Below are positions 17,146-25,006 of a stretch of DNA of 64,000 nt, piece by piece (position 1 is the stretch's first letter; every line of letters begins with the position of its first letter). This DNA is from Variovorax sp. N23. GTDB taxonomy: Bacteria > Pseudomonadota > Gammaproteobacteria > Burkholderiales > Burkholderiaceae_C. A model generated the notes under the pieces. It saw only the letters and a program-made list of their open reading frames with translations. It did not search any database and was not told where the DNA came from. Where the stretch lies: contig NZ_JAOOPY010000006.1 of assembly GCF_025486315.1 (NCBI RefSeq), positions 186,001-250,000 of the forward strand. The letters run 5' to 3'. A program made the translations under genes and the position numbers.

Positions 17146-17451
17146 TTATCGCCCGAATTCCTTTTCGTATGACTTGGTAATCTCACGCTGAACATGTTGG
17201 AAGATTGCCAATTCTTGTTGCTCGCGCGCAGCGATTGCAATTTCCTGGGCTGTAGGCATTCTCCCTCCCGAGCTAGTTTCAGCGGGAAGGCTCTCCGGAA
17301 GCCACGCTTGCGGAAGCGGTCGAGAGCCGGTTGCCATCTCAGCGCTCTCACGAATGATGTTCGGATCGATAAATCCACCCCATTGCGCGCTTGCTTGAAT
17401 AGCAAATGCCATCAAGGCTATACATACGATGCTCTTATTCTCGAATTTCAT
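17146..17451 (-). CDS. Small secreted protein (101 aa)
   Basis: A clear Sec signal peptide: MKFENKSIVC, a hydrophobic core, and an ASA-Q cleavage site near residue 22. The mature part of about 79 residues begins QWGGFIDPNIIRESAEMA, is rich in Ala, Glu and Gln, and ends with a helical segment (REQQELAIFQHVQREITKSY). The family is not recognised. It follows the 338-aa lipoprotein gene by 18 bases on the same strand and is probably co-transcribed with it. The start is fixed by the signal peptide. Confidence 0.6.
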   Translation of the reverse strand: MKFENKSIVCIALMAFAIQASAQWGGFIDPNIIRESAEMATGSRPLPQAWLPESLPAETSSGGRMPTAQEIAIAAREQQELAIFQHVQREITKSYEKEFGR

Positions 17452-17469
17452 TCACGGCTTCATGTAAGG

Positions 17470-18486
17470 TTAGAGTGGGCGGCTCTTCAAGACGTCGCAG
17501 GTGCGTGTTGCATTTGCGTCCGTTCCGAATCGAGATGCGCATGCGTTGGTTTTGGAAAATTCCTGACACTTCTTTGATGCATCGCTCACATACTTGGTGG
17601 CTACGCGCTTGCAAAAGTCTTCTCTGCGGGCGATCTGCGCCTTTGATCTTGCCAATCCTTCTACGATGTCGTCTACGCGGTCCCGGCAAACGCGTGCCTC
17701 CGGCGATCCTGGTGCGAATTGAACACAGTATTTCGCCGGCTTTGCTGGGATGAAGCGCGGCAGATATCCCTTCAGTTCAGGCAGCTTTTCCAACACCACA
17801 TCTGCCTCCTGCATTGCGGCGTCCAACTCGCTGATTCGAGCGCGGGCCTTCCCGACCAGCCCATCGGGATCAGCATTCTGATATCGGATTACGAACCTCT
17901 GTAGTTCGGCCTTGTTCGTCGCTGCCGCGAACTGCCTCCGGTATTCGGGGGTCATCCTAGCGATCACAACCGTGTCGATGGCCGCTGGGGCGCCAGCGTT
18001 AACCAGCATGGTAGCCATGGCTTTCCAATCAACGCGTCCGCCACTCAAGGCGAAGTGGGTTGTGCAAACAGAGTAATTGGCTTTCGGACCAATCAGGGTG
18101 GCGAGTCCGCAGTTGATTGGCTCTAAAGGAGTGGGCACGGGACCCATCGTACCCACGCTGACCTTTTCAAAAACTGGCTTAATTATTTTCTTATCCGGAT
18201 CGATTGAGAAGACTTCGGATTGCTCATCCGAGCGCTGTCCTGGGCGCTTCTCGAAGACTTCGACACGCCATTGGCCATTCGATTTGCTCGCCTTCAAGAA
18301 CAAAGTTTCAGGATTGCGAGCATTTCCTTGCGCCAGGCGGTAGGTTCCAACCGCAACAAAGGAACGATCCATTTCAGCGACCTCGCGTTGAAGCTGGGTC
18401 TCAGTCGTGATCGTGCATCCAGCCGAGCTGAGCATAATGCCCAACGTAAGGAGCCTGAGCGAGAAGTGTCGTAGTTTAAGAGTCAT
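17470..18486 (-). CDS. Putative lipoprotein of unknown function (338 aa)
   Basis: The N-terminus has a basic start, a hydrophobic core and the lipobox SSAGC, followed by TITTETQL, so it is a lipoprotein. The body has a beta-rich first half (FVAVGTYRLAQGN, FLKASKSNGQWRVEVFEKR) and a helical, Cys-containing second half (CVQFAPGSPEARVCRDRVDD; FCKRVATKYVSDASKKC; NACASRFG). Six or more cysteines in the second half could form disulfides in the periplasm. I do not recognise a family. It is the first gene of the leftward exported cluster. Confidence 0.6.
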   Translation of the reverse strand: MTLKLRHFSLRLLTLGIMLSSAGCTITTETQLQREVAEMDRSFVAVGTYRLAQGNARNPETLFLKASKSNGQWRVEVFEKRPGQRSDEQSEVFSIDPDKKIIKPVFEKVSVGTMGPVPTPLEPINCGLATLIGPKANYSVCTTHFALSGGRVDWKAMATMLVNAGAPAAIDTVVIARMTPEYRRQFAAATNKAELQRFVIRYQNADPDGLVGKARARISELDAAMQEADVVLEKLPELKGYLPRFIPAKPAKYCVQFAPGSPEARVCRDRVDDIVEGLARSKAQIARREDFCKRVATKYVSDASKKCQEFSKTNACASRFGTDANATRTCDVLKSRPL

Positions 18487-18944
18487 ATTTGCTGCTAAAA
18501 ATCTCTGGGATCACGCACAGGGCAATCAACGTGCTAAGACGCAACGCGTTCTCCTATAACAATTGGTGAACTCGTCGCGATATCGACTGGTTTACTGTGG
18601 TTACAGCCCGTGGTTTGAGTTTGTATCGAACGATGATTAGTGCTTCCAAGGGTATATCGGCAGAATCTCTGAGAACTTTAGCGGAGTTGCTAGCTGATCG
18701 ATATTCAATGACACCTCGAAGGGGCGTGCGTCGCTTGCAAGATGGCGAATCGGGCCGGGCAAGCACTGAACATCACATGTTGAAGTGCGCACCAGGCGCG
18801 GCGCAGCCCATAAAGGGCTAGTGACATCCCCAGGCACCTCGTAGCCCTAAGGAGCGCGCGGGGCGTGCTAGCGTCAGCCAGTCGAGGACTGGCCTTGGGA
18901 TTGCTTGGCCGCCCGCCCTGGCCAAGCTGATCGGAGGGGCTCCT
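18487..18944. other. Non-coding leader region with two tandem hairpins
   Basis: I see no convincing gene in this 458-base stretch. A 74-codon open frame from 18597 has no good RBS. Near its right end are two perfect hairpins in tandem: GCCAGTC / GACTGGC (18877-18893, 3-base loop) and GCTTGGCC / GGCCAAGC (18903-18927, 9-base loop). They lie immediately before the RBS of the 43-aa ORF. They may be a structured 5' leader, a small RNA or a terminator; neither has a T-tract. Confidence 0.45.
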
Positions 18945-19076
18945 ATGAAAATTCCGGAATACCAATTCCGAGAGGCGTCTAAACCATCAATTAATGTCCC
19001 TGTGCCTGCGGACAATTCCTTTCGGGGGCGATCAAATGGCCCACTAAAAGACTTGGTTTTTTATAGCAAAGAATGA
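18945..19076 (+). CDS. Candidate small protein of 43 aa
   Basis: A short ORF with a strong Shine-Dalgarno (GGAGG at 18933-18937, seven bases before the ATG). The product begins MKIPEYQFREASKPS, has Pro, Ser and Asn-rich middle residues (NVPVPADNSF) and ends LKDLVFYSKE. It has no membrane segment or known motif. It lies directly after two tandem hairpins and 78 bases upstream of the 233-aa gene. The good RBS and fitting spacing are the only support; it could still be a chance ORF. Confidence 0.4.
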   Translation: MKIPEYQFREASKPSINVPVPADNSFRGRSNGPLKDLVFYSKE

Positions 19077-19081
19077 GCAAT

Positions 19082-19127
19082 TTGCCAAATTTTGACAAAT
19101 CACGATTAAGTGTGCTTAAATTTGGCA
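19082..19127. promoter_or_regulatory. AT-rich control region with repeated TTGMCAAAT and a possible promoter
   Basis: TTGCCAAAT (19082-19090) and TTGACAAAT (19092-19100) are near-identical direct repeats; an inverted copy AAATTTGGCA follows at 19118-19127. The second repeat contains a perfect -35 (TTGACA, 19092-19097); TTAAAT at 19116-19121 could be the -10, with an 18-base spacer. The layout suggests a regulated promoter for the 233-aa gene. Confidence 0.45.
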
Positions 19128-19154
19128 TCCAATTTTCTGGATTGACGTGTGCTA

Positions 19155-19856
19155 ATGAAGAAACTGGTCTTGGACCTTGAGCGGCTTCTTAAGGATGGGA
19201 AATTTGAACGAGCCATCGACTTGGCTCGAAATTGGTTGGAATACGCGCAAGCCGGTGAGCCGCAGAAGTTGCTGAGCGCGTGTTCCCCGCGGATGCGCCC
19301 CCATTTGGCGCTTCTGATGCGTGACCTTATCGCGGGGTATCCGGAGATGTTGATTGGCTGCCCGGTGCTGATCTACGCAACCCCGGAATTGGAGCTGGAC
19401 AGCCCGACGCCGCCGTACTTGGCGCTTCCCTGTCCTGAAGTAACTACCGCGCAGCCGTGTGCCAATGTGCAGTTCCTCGGCTGGCTACCCGCAACCGCAC
19501 GTGCGCCCTTGCCCCAGCCTTTGCAGCTCGAGAGCTTCGACGCAGCCATTTCTTGGTCCGTGCCCACTGCAGCCGTAGCGCTCTTCCGCGCTGGAGCCGA
19601 AGCCATAGCGTCGGGTGTCGACCTGCCCGCCACGTGGTGGGGTCAGCTGTTCGCGGCTACGGGAGGCAACGTTTTTCTGACCGGTCGACTCTTGTTGCCG
19701 TATCCCGATGCGCTCGAAGCCGCTGGAACGCTGCAAGCGACAGCGCGTCCGGGGTCAGAGCCGGAAGGCGCGGTGTTTCTGACAGAGACTGAGTGGGCTC
19801 GAGAAGAGGGCATGCAATTCCAAGCCATGTGCAGCAGGAATCGGTTCCCGGGTTGA
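19155..19856 (+). CDS. Hypothetical protein (233 aa)
   Basis: The protein starts MKKLVLDLERLLKDGKFERA; I prefer the ATG at 19155 over a GTG two codons earlier. The first 70 residues look helical (RAIDLARNWLEYAQAGEPQK), the rest is a globular mix with many Pro and Ala (AATGGNVFLTGRLLLPYPDALEAAG). No signal peptide, membrane helix or catalytic motif is obvious. Not recognised. It is followed after 26 bases by a membrane protein gene on the same strand. With that gene and the 133-aa ORF it forms an uncharacterised trio next to the integrase. Confidence 0.55.
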   Translation: MKKLVLDLERLLKDGKFERAIDLARNWLEYAQAGEPQKLLSACSPRMRPHLALLMRDLIAGYPEMLIGCPVLIYATPELELDSPTPPYLALPCPEVTTAQPCANVQFLGWLPATARAPLPQPLQLESFDAAISWSVPTAAVALFRAGAEAIASGVDLPATWWGQLFAATGGNVFLTGRLLLPYPDALEAAGTLQATARPGSEPEGAVFLTETEWAREEGMQFQAMCSRNRFPG

Positions 19857-19882
19857 AGAGCTTCAGGGGCAATGCGCAAATC

Positions 19883-21118
19883 ATGCGAAGGGCGAATGTG
19901 ATGACTTCGGCCGGTAAATTGGTGCTGGCGGGTCTGCTAGTAGCCATGACGGTCCTCATCGTGCGGTCGCCGGCCGCGCAACAAGTGGTTGCGCCCGGCG
20001 CCGTCGCTACGACGCGTAGTAGTGGTGATCCACTGGGGCGCTCGACTTCCCAACCAGAAATGACGTCCGCCAAAGGCGCACGTCGCGGCGCTGAACGTCC
20101 ATTTGCCTTAGCGGGCCAAGCAGTCGGCGTTTCCACGCGAATGGAGCTGCGAGCACTGACTCGCCGCATGCCCGCCCTGGATGGCAGCGCTCCCGACGAG
20201 CGCGACCCGCGGACCGGCGTAACACGTGCGCTTATCACCGGAGCCCTGATCGGCCGCACATCGACCCGGACTGTATTCAGCTATTCCAGCAATGGCGTCT
20301 TGCAAAGCATCGACATTGTCGTTCCAGAAGGCTCGGCGGCGGATGCGTTCAACCGGATCGTCAGGAATGCTCGTCGGTTGCCCGGCAACGACATCGCGTT
20401 CAAGCGCGGTCAAACGCTGGCCAGGTTGATCCGGCCCGACCCGAAACTTGCCGACGCTGGTCTGGCACCGGCGACCGCCAGGATCGAACTGATGACGCCT
20501 GCGGTGCTCGAAGCCCGCACACGATCCGCGGCCGACAGGAGAACCGAAGAGACTATGTTTGCAATCGCAGTACTGACCGGGCTCTTGCTAATCGCGGCGT
20601 TCGTTGCCTACAAGCTCATTTCGTGCCTCAGCAGTTGGCTGAAGCAGGCGAAGCGCGCACGCTTCGCCGAGGTTGCGCTCGCCGACGAGCACAGGACGCG
20701 CAGTTCGGCGACGCCAAGCTCAGCCGGAGCGATTTGGAACGCGAGACTGTCTGCCCCCGATTCCGACAATAGAGCCCCTAGCGCCCTCGGCGCGAGGTTG
20801 CCCGCGGTGACGCTGATTGCGGAGGGTTTGTCCGGCCTGGATGTTGACATTCTTGCTGCTCAGGGCCCGCTCGACCTACTTCTTCCCGCACCGCCCATGG
20901 TGAACATCAACGGGATGCCGATGCTGGGCGGGATTGATGGCGTGGACATCTTCGGCAATGCCTACGGGGAAACGATCAATGATCCACAGGGCGCTAGCAA
21001 CGATTACCGCGCATTCGAAATTCAGCAAAGCTGCGGCGGAGCGCATTGGTGCGGCTCCCCTATGGACTTCAGTCACGGCGCGGACTATGGCGCGAGCGTC
21101 ACCCTCTTCGGTGGGTGA
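19883..21118 (+). CDS. Bitopic membrane protein of unknown function (411 aa)
   Basis: The likely start is the ATG at 19883 (MRRANVMTSAGKL), giving an N-terminal hydrophobic segment GKLVLAGLLVAMTVLIV; earlier starts would overlap the previous gene. A second membrane segment lies near the middle (MFAIAVLTGLLLIAAFVAYKL). Between them is a region of about 190 residues that should be periplasmic, with an ISFxx-like beta segment TVFSYSSNGVLQSIDIVVPE. The C-terminal half after the second helix is basic then low-complexity. The far C-terminus is rich in Gly, Asn and Asp. The family is not recognised. Confidence 0.5.
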   Translation: MRRANVMTSAGKLVLAGLLVAMTVLIVRSPAAQQVVAPGAVATTRSSGDPLGRSTSQPEMTSAKGARRGAERPFALAGQAVGVSTRMELRALTRRMPALDGSAPDERDPRTGVTRALITGALIGRTSTRTVFSYSSNGVLQSIDIVVPEGSAADAFNRIVRNARRLPGNDIAFKRGQTLARLIRPDPKLADAGLAPATARIELMTPAVLEARTRSAADRRTEETMFAIAVLTGLLLIAAFVAYKLISCLSSWLKQAKRARFAEVALADEHRTRSSATPSSAGAIWNARLSAPDSDNRAPSALGARLPAVTLIAEGLSGLDVDILAAQGPLDLLLPAPPMVNINGMPMLGGIDGVDIFGNAYGETINDPQGASNDYRAFEIQQSCGGAHWCGSPMDFSHGADYGASVTLFGG

Positions 21119-21193
21119 GCAATGCACCAGTGGGCTAACCGATGTTCAAGACGATACCGACGATCACGCGCGAGTTTGCGCTAACTCACCAAT

Positions 21194-21595
21194 ATGAGAA
21201 TGACCAATCGAACACACGCATTTCGCGTCATCGAGGGTGGCGCATCCGTCAAAACGCCCGCAGCGGCTCCATGCAGCAAGTCTTCCATGCAAAAGGCGCG
21301 GCTGAACCAGGCAATCCTGCGTCTCCCGGTTCCCGAAACCGGCGTGACGGTCGAAGAAGCACTGCAGGAGCTGTCGGACAAGGTCGACAGCGAAGAGGAA
21401 GCCGACTTCTTGCGCCTTCGCATCCTCCAGAACCAGGCGGAACACTTGGGCCTCTGGTTCCGGCTAGCGGTTCCGCAAATGAACTTGGTGCGCGAGTGCT
21501 ACTTTATGCTCGCGTGGCCCGAGCGGCTTGTCCGGGTCCACCCCGAGCTCAGGGCTCTCTACCCCGAATCGCACCCTTTGATGACGGTCGGCTAA
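21194..21595 (+). CDS. Hypothetical protein (133 aa)
   Basis: A soluble protein of 133 residues that I do not recognise. It begins MRMTNRTHAFRVIEGG; the RVIEGG stretch is a common N-terminal tag-like motif in small regulatory proteins of mobile elements. The middle is acidic and helical (VEEALQELSDKVDSEEEADF), the end is LVRVHPELRALYPESHPL. The start could be two codons later (ATG at 21200). It lies 75 bases after the membrane protein gene and just before a hairpin shared with the integrase side. Confidence 0.5.
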   Translation: MRMTNRTHAFRVIEGGASVKTPAAAPCSKSSMQKARLNQAILRLPVPETGVTVEEALQELSDKVDSEEEADFLRLRILQNQAEHLGLWFRLAVPQMNLVRECYFMLAWPERLVRVHPELRALYPESHPLMTVG

Positions 21596-21603
21596 GGGGA
21601 CGC

Positions 21604-21637
21604 AAAAAAGCGGCGTTCCGAGAAAATGGAACGCCGC
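21604..21637 (-). terminator. Rho-independent terminator, minus strand
   Basis: GCGGCGTTCC and GGAACGCCGC form a perfect 10-bp stem with an 8-base loop. On the minus strand it is followed by six T (21609-21604), a textbook intrinsic terminator for transcripts from the integrase side. It lies eight bases after the convergent 133-aa ORF and may help to end that transcript too. Confidence 0.75.
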
Positions 21638-21989
21638 AATGCCGCGGAGGAGAGGAAACGTCGGACCGTTGGCGAGGAGCGCGGCGCCCACCTACTTACG
21701 TATAGCGCGCCAACTGTAGGTTTTGCGAAGTTTCGACTTGACGGGGCGAAACCCACCGAAAGAGCGCGGGTGAGTACCCGCAGACGGAGCTCTCGTAAAG
21801 TCGGACCGCACAGATGGGCTGCATGACTCTTCTCTAACGTCGGATTGCTCGGCTACCCTACGTCGAGAAGCTCTCGGCTTAACCTCTTGCGTGATGCCCC
21901 AGGACTGGATCGCGCAGGGATCAGCGAACACGCACATCGCATTCGACTCCTTACCCCGGCATCCCGATACTCGCGTAGAGCGGGGCGAA
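21638..21989. other. 352-base gap between terminator and integrase, with short repeats
   Basis: No gene is supported here. The sequence has three related 9-mers, AACGTCGGA (21657-21665), AAAGTCGGA (21797-21805) and AACGTCGGA (21836-21844), the first two followed by CCG, and a small hairpin GCGGGT / ACCCGC near 21765-21780. The repeats could be arm-type binding sites of the recombinase or an untranslated RNA; neither is shown. Confidence 0.35.
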
Positions 21990-23534
21990 CTACGCTGCGG
22001 TCCTGCGATAGGCATCGAGTTTCACGACCTTGTTGGCTCCCGGTTCGCTCATCAGAGGGGTCAACATCAACTCGGACATGGACAGAGCGGCCTTCTTGGT
22101 GAGACGCCGCCGGCCATGATGCGTCGTGACATTTGCATCCTCTGCAAACGCAGCATCGAGGCGTTTGGCCAATCCCGTTGGCGTGAGGTGTGCGTAGCGC
22201 ATGAGCATGCGAGGGTCGCGGTGGCCGCTGAATGCTTGGAGGTCAAGGAGCGAGAAGCCGCCCGGCGTTCGGCTACCTGCTTCGGCAACGCGCGAGATAG
22301 CTTCGTGCCGCAGGTCATGGATGCGCAGGCGCTCGTCTCCCTCCGTCGCAATACCGGCCGCCTCGCAGATTCGCTTCCAAGCCTTGCGCAAATAGTCCAT
22401 CGGAATGGGGAACACGTACTCGCTAGCGCGCGGAAGCTCCTTCAGGAGTGCCACCAAATCTGAGCGGACGGGCAGGGTGCGCGCCCTGCCGTTCTTGGTT
22501 TCAGGCAGGAAAGCGGTTTGCTCGTCCAGTTGCAGTTGGCTCCACTTGAGCTGGAGCGTCTCGCTTCGTCGGGCCCCGGTCATAAGCTGGAACTGGATGA
22601 AGGTGGAGAACAGAGGCACATGGTGGGACCCCGTCAATACGGTTTCCCGAGCCATCTTCAGCGCCTGAAGGCGCTGGTATTTGGTGTCTGAGTCCATCTG
22701 TGCGAACAGTTCGTCGCCGAGTGCGCGAGCCGACCAGAGTTGGTCTTCCGCATGCGCCGACGCCATGATTCGGTTCTCCTCGTCACCGCGCAGGCGCCGG
22801 TCTCGCTCGTTGAAATATCTCGGGCGCTTGACCCCAGCCATAGGGTCGGTGTGAACGTGAATGCGCCACTGGTTGATGGCTGCAGTGCAGACGGCGCGAA
22901 ACACGTCGAGTTCCCGGTCCACCGTGGCAGGTTCTGCCGATTGCAGGCGCTCGTCGATGTACTCGTGAAAGTGTTCCGGCTCGAGGCTCGCGAATGACTT
23001 TCGAATAAATGTGGCGGCTTCGCAGGGTTGGGACATGCGTTTGCCAGTTGGCCTGGGAATGTGGAGGCTTCGATTTTGCGGGTTGGGGTGCGCGGCGTGT
23101 ATGGCCGCGATGTCCTGACGCGGGAGACCGGCGTCGTGCAGCCACGAATTGATTTGATAGCCCGCGACCAGGAAGCCCTTGTTCCGCGGCGCCTCGTCTT
23201 GGAGATACCGAATGAGCAGGTCGGCCAACGAAGTCTGGTGAGCCTTGGTGTAGTCCACAAAGAGGCCGCTGTACTGTTCAGCTTCAATGCGTTTCTTGAT
23301 GGCGATGGCTTCCGCTTCGGTCGTCGCGGTGTGGCTCTTGCGCTTGCCGTTGACATAGAAGCGCACGAGGTAGGCCTCATCAAGGAGGGTGACCATTGGC
23401 TTGTGGCCGGCCACCCTAAGGCCAGCGACATACTGCTTGGCCTCGTCTTCTTTGTCGAAAGGGAAGAACTTTGTGAGGGTGATGTGGTTTTTGACCGAAA
23501 CCTGGGTGCGCGAGCGATTCTCGATGGATGCCAT
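21990..23534 (-). CDS. Tyrosine recombinase / island integrase
   Basis: A 514-aa tyrosine recombinase with a complete catalytic set: R322 (LMTGARRSE), H406 and R409 (HDLRHE), H438 (FSGHRD) and the nucleophile Y447 (LMRYAHL). An N-terminal Arm-type domain (FYVNGKRKSHTATTEAEAIA) and a SAM-like core-binding domain precede it. The C-terminal 65 residues beyond the catalytic tyrosine are unusual in length. The gene sits 163 bases from the 3' end of tRNA-Pro, the likely attachment site. An inverted repeat AGTTCC / GGAACT (23541-23562) lies just upstream of the start and may hold an operator or fold over the RBS. The family catalyses integration and excision. Confidence 0.93.
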   Translation of the reverse strand: MASIENRSRTQVSVKNHITLTKFFPFDKEDEAKQYVAGLRVAGHKPMVTLLDEAYLVRFYVNGKRKSHTATTEAEAIAIKKRIEAEQYSGLFVDYTKAHQTSLADLLIRYLQDEAPRNKGFLVAGYQINSWLHDAGLPRQDIAAIHAAHPNPQNRSLHIPRPTGKRMSQPCEAATFIRKSFASLEPEHFHEYIDERLQSAEPATVDRELDVFRAVCTAAINQWRIHVHTDPMAGVKRPRYFNERDRRLRGDEENRIMASAHAEDQLWSARALGDELFAQMDSDTKYQRLQALKMARETVLTGSHHVPLFSTFIQFQLMTGARRSETLQLKWSQLQLDEQTAFLPETKNGRARTLPVRSDLVALLKELPRASEYVFPIPMDYLRKAWKRICEAAGIATEGDERLRIHDLRHEAISRVAEAGSRTPGGFSLLDLQAFSGHRDPRMLMRYAHLTPTGLAKRLDAAFAEDANVTTHHGRRRLTKKAALSMSELMLTPLMSEPGANKVVKLDAYRRTAA

Positions 23535-23540
23535 GGATGA

Positions 23541-23562
23541 AGTTCCAAAAGTTTGAGGAACT
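23541..23562 (-). promoter_or_regulatory. Inverted repeat just upstream of the integrase start
   Basis: AGTTCC and GGAACT flank a 10-base centre, seven bases before the ATG on the minus strand. Transcribed, it would form a small hairpin that includes the GGA of the poor ribosome binding site; as DNA it could be an operator. A -10-like TATACG lies just upstream (23569-23564). Confidence 0.35.
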
Positions 23563-23697
23563 CCGTATAGGCAAATCGAGTGGGCATGATTCGCTCACTT
23601 TCGCGAGCGGCAGCTATCGCTAGCCACAGATTAGCCACTTGCCGCTACCTTGCCGGTCGAACAACTTGGAAAAGTCGTTGATCTACAAGGAAATATC

Positions 23698-23774
23698 TGG
23701 TCGGGGTGAGAGGATTCGAACCTCCGGCCTCTACGTCCCGAACGTAGCGCTCTACCAGGCTAAGCTACACCCCG
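23698..23774 (-). tRNA. tRNA-Pro (anticodon CGG), likely island attachment site
   Basis: On the minus strand the sequence folds as a tRNA: acceptor stem CGGGGTG / CACCCCG, D-arm with AGCCTGGTAGAGC, anticodon stem CTACG / CGTAG with loop TTCGGGA (anticodon CGG, reading CCG), T-arm GGAGGTTCGAATCCTC, discriminator A and encoded CCA (23700-23698). The 3' end faces the integrase and the island, as usual for tRNA-targeted recombinases; the intact 3' end here would be restored from the element or kept at the junction. Confidence 0.96.
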
Positions 23775-23827
23775 ATGGTGGTTGCAAGAAAAGAGGAAGT
23801 CGTCTGGTTGCCCACGAAGTGGGCTGG

Positions 23828-24820
23828 CTAGGCGCGTCGCTCAAGCAACTGAGCCGCTAATTGTAGCAAACCCTTCGCGTGCGGATTCGCAGAAAAACCA
23901 CGCAATGCATCGATGGCGCGTTGCGCCTCGGCGGCAGCGGCCGCGCGCGTGGCGTCGAGGGCACCCGTTTCGCGGACGATGGCAACGATATTGGCCAGCT
24001 GGCTCGTGTCGCCGGTCTCGATGGCGCTGCGCACCAGCGCGCTCTGCGCGGGTGCTGCACGCTGCATCGCCAGGATCAGCGGCAGCGTCGTCTTGCCCTC
24101 GCGCAGATCGTCGCCGACGTTTTTCCCGGTTTCACTGGCGTCGCCTTCGTAATCGAGCACGTCGTCGATCACCTGGAAGGCGGTGCCGATGGCCTGGCCA
24201 TAGGAGGCGCATGCTTCCTCGGTAGCGGCATCCGTGCCGGCCAGAACGGCAGCCAGACGTGTGCTCGCCTCGAAGAGCTTGGCCGTCTTCGAGCGGATCA
24301 CGCGCAGGTAGGCGGCTTCGTCCAGCGAGGCGTCGTGCATGTTCATGAGTTGCAGCACTTCGCCTTCGGCGATCACGTTGGTCGCCTCCGCGAGAATCTG
24401 CATGACCCGCATGTTGTCGGCATCCAGCATCATCTGGAAGGCGCGCGAGTACAGGAAGTCGCCGACCAGCACGCTGGCCGGATTGCCGAACGACTCGTTG
24501 GCCGTGGGGCGGCCGCGCCGCAGTGTCGATTCATCCACCACGTCGTCGTGCAGCAGCGTGGCCGTATGGATGAACTCCACCACGGCCGCCAGGTTGAAGC
24601 GCTGCTCGCCCCGGTATTCGAGCGCGCCTGCCATCAACAGCAGCAGCGCCGGCCGCAGCCGCTTGCCGCCGGCCGAGATGATGTACTGCGACACATGGCT
24701 GACGAGCGGAACGCCGGTGTCCAGGCGCCGCGCGATCACGCGATCGACTTCTGCCATGTCGGCGATGATCAGGCCGAGGACGGAGGTGGTCGGAGAGGAG
24801 TCGGCGGCGGGACTGGGCAA
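23828..24820 (-). CDS. ispB: Polyprenyl (octaprenyl) diphosphate synthase
   Basis: A 330-aa trans-long-chain prenyl diphosphate synthase. Both aspartate-rich motifs are present: DDVVD (92-96) and DDVLD (219-223), with GGKRLRP near residue 51 for isopentenyl diphosphate binding. It elongates farnesyl diphosphate to the side chain of ubiquinone. In Burkholderiales the gene lies divergent from rplU-rpmA, as here. A perfect TATAAT lies upstream at 24886-24881. It is the first core gene beside the tRNA and marks the start of normal chromosome. Confidence 0.94.
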   Translation of the reverse strand: MPSPAADSSPTTSVLGLIIADMAEVDRVIARRLDTGVPLVSHVSQYIISAGGKRLRPALLLLMAGALEYRGEQRFNLAAVVEFIHTATLLHDDVVDESTLRRGRPTANESFGNPASVLVGDFLYSRAFQMMLDADNMRVMQILAEATNVIAEGEVLQLMNMHDASLDEAAYLRVIRSKTAKLFEASTRLAAVLAGTDAATEEACASYGQAIGTAFQVIDDVLDYEGDASETGKNVGDDLREGKTTLPLILAMQRAAPAQSALVRSAIETGDTSQLANIVAIVRETGALDATRAAAAAEAQRAIDALRGFSANPHAKGLLQLAAQLLERRA

Positions 24821-24880
24821 GGCGAGGGCAGCTGGGCGCCGCGTGAGGTGGAAACGTCGGCCAACGGCCGGGAACCCGCA

Positions 24881-24909
24881 AATTATAGGGAGCGCGGCCG
24901 CAGACGGCA
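24881..24909 (-). promoter_or_regulatory. Putative ispB promoter
   Basis: On the minus strand a perfect -10 (TATAAT, 24886-24881) stands 17 bases after a poor -35 match (TGCCGT, 24909-24904). It lies 60 bases before the ispB ATG. In such GC-rich DNA the -10 is unlikely to be chance. Confidence 0.45.
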
Positions 24910-24950
24910 GGGATGCGTGCCGACGTCGAAGGGTTCCGGAGGGGCCGTGC

Positions 24951-24956
24951 TAGAAT
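24951..24956 (+). promoter_or_regulatory. Possible -10 element of the rplU promoter
   Basis: TAGAAT lies 50 bases before the rplU ATG, in the divergent ispB-rplU region. No clear -35 is seen upstream, so this is only a plausible guess. Confidence 0.35.
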
Positions 24957-25006
24957 CTTGGGCTCTACGGAATTCGCCGTGGAGACTCAATTTCTAAGAG
25001 GTTCAC

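Larger units (their letters stand above)
1..23697. mobile_element. Integrated genomic island at tRNA-Pro (right end only)
   Basis: The segment between the left window edge and the tRNA-Pro 3' end has the marks of an integrated island. A tyrosine recombinase lies next to the tRNA 3' end, the gene content is accessory (defence genes, a rolling-circle replication protein, unknown exported proteins), and base composition is uneven and lower in GC than the core genes to the right. The right junction should lie in or beside the tRNA 3' end. I found no second copy of the tRNA 3' end in the window, so the left junction is probably outside it. No conjugation genes are visible in this part. Confidence 0.75.

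Noticed and set aside
18597..18821. 74-codon open frame in the 18.5-18.9 kb gap
   Set aside because: It has a GTG start with no RBS and no recognisable protein character.
2159..19127. Shared regulator for the TTTGACA palindrome at 2159 and the TTGACAAAT repeats at 19092
   Set aside because: The common word is the -35 consensus itself, so the likeness is probably only promoter sequence.
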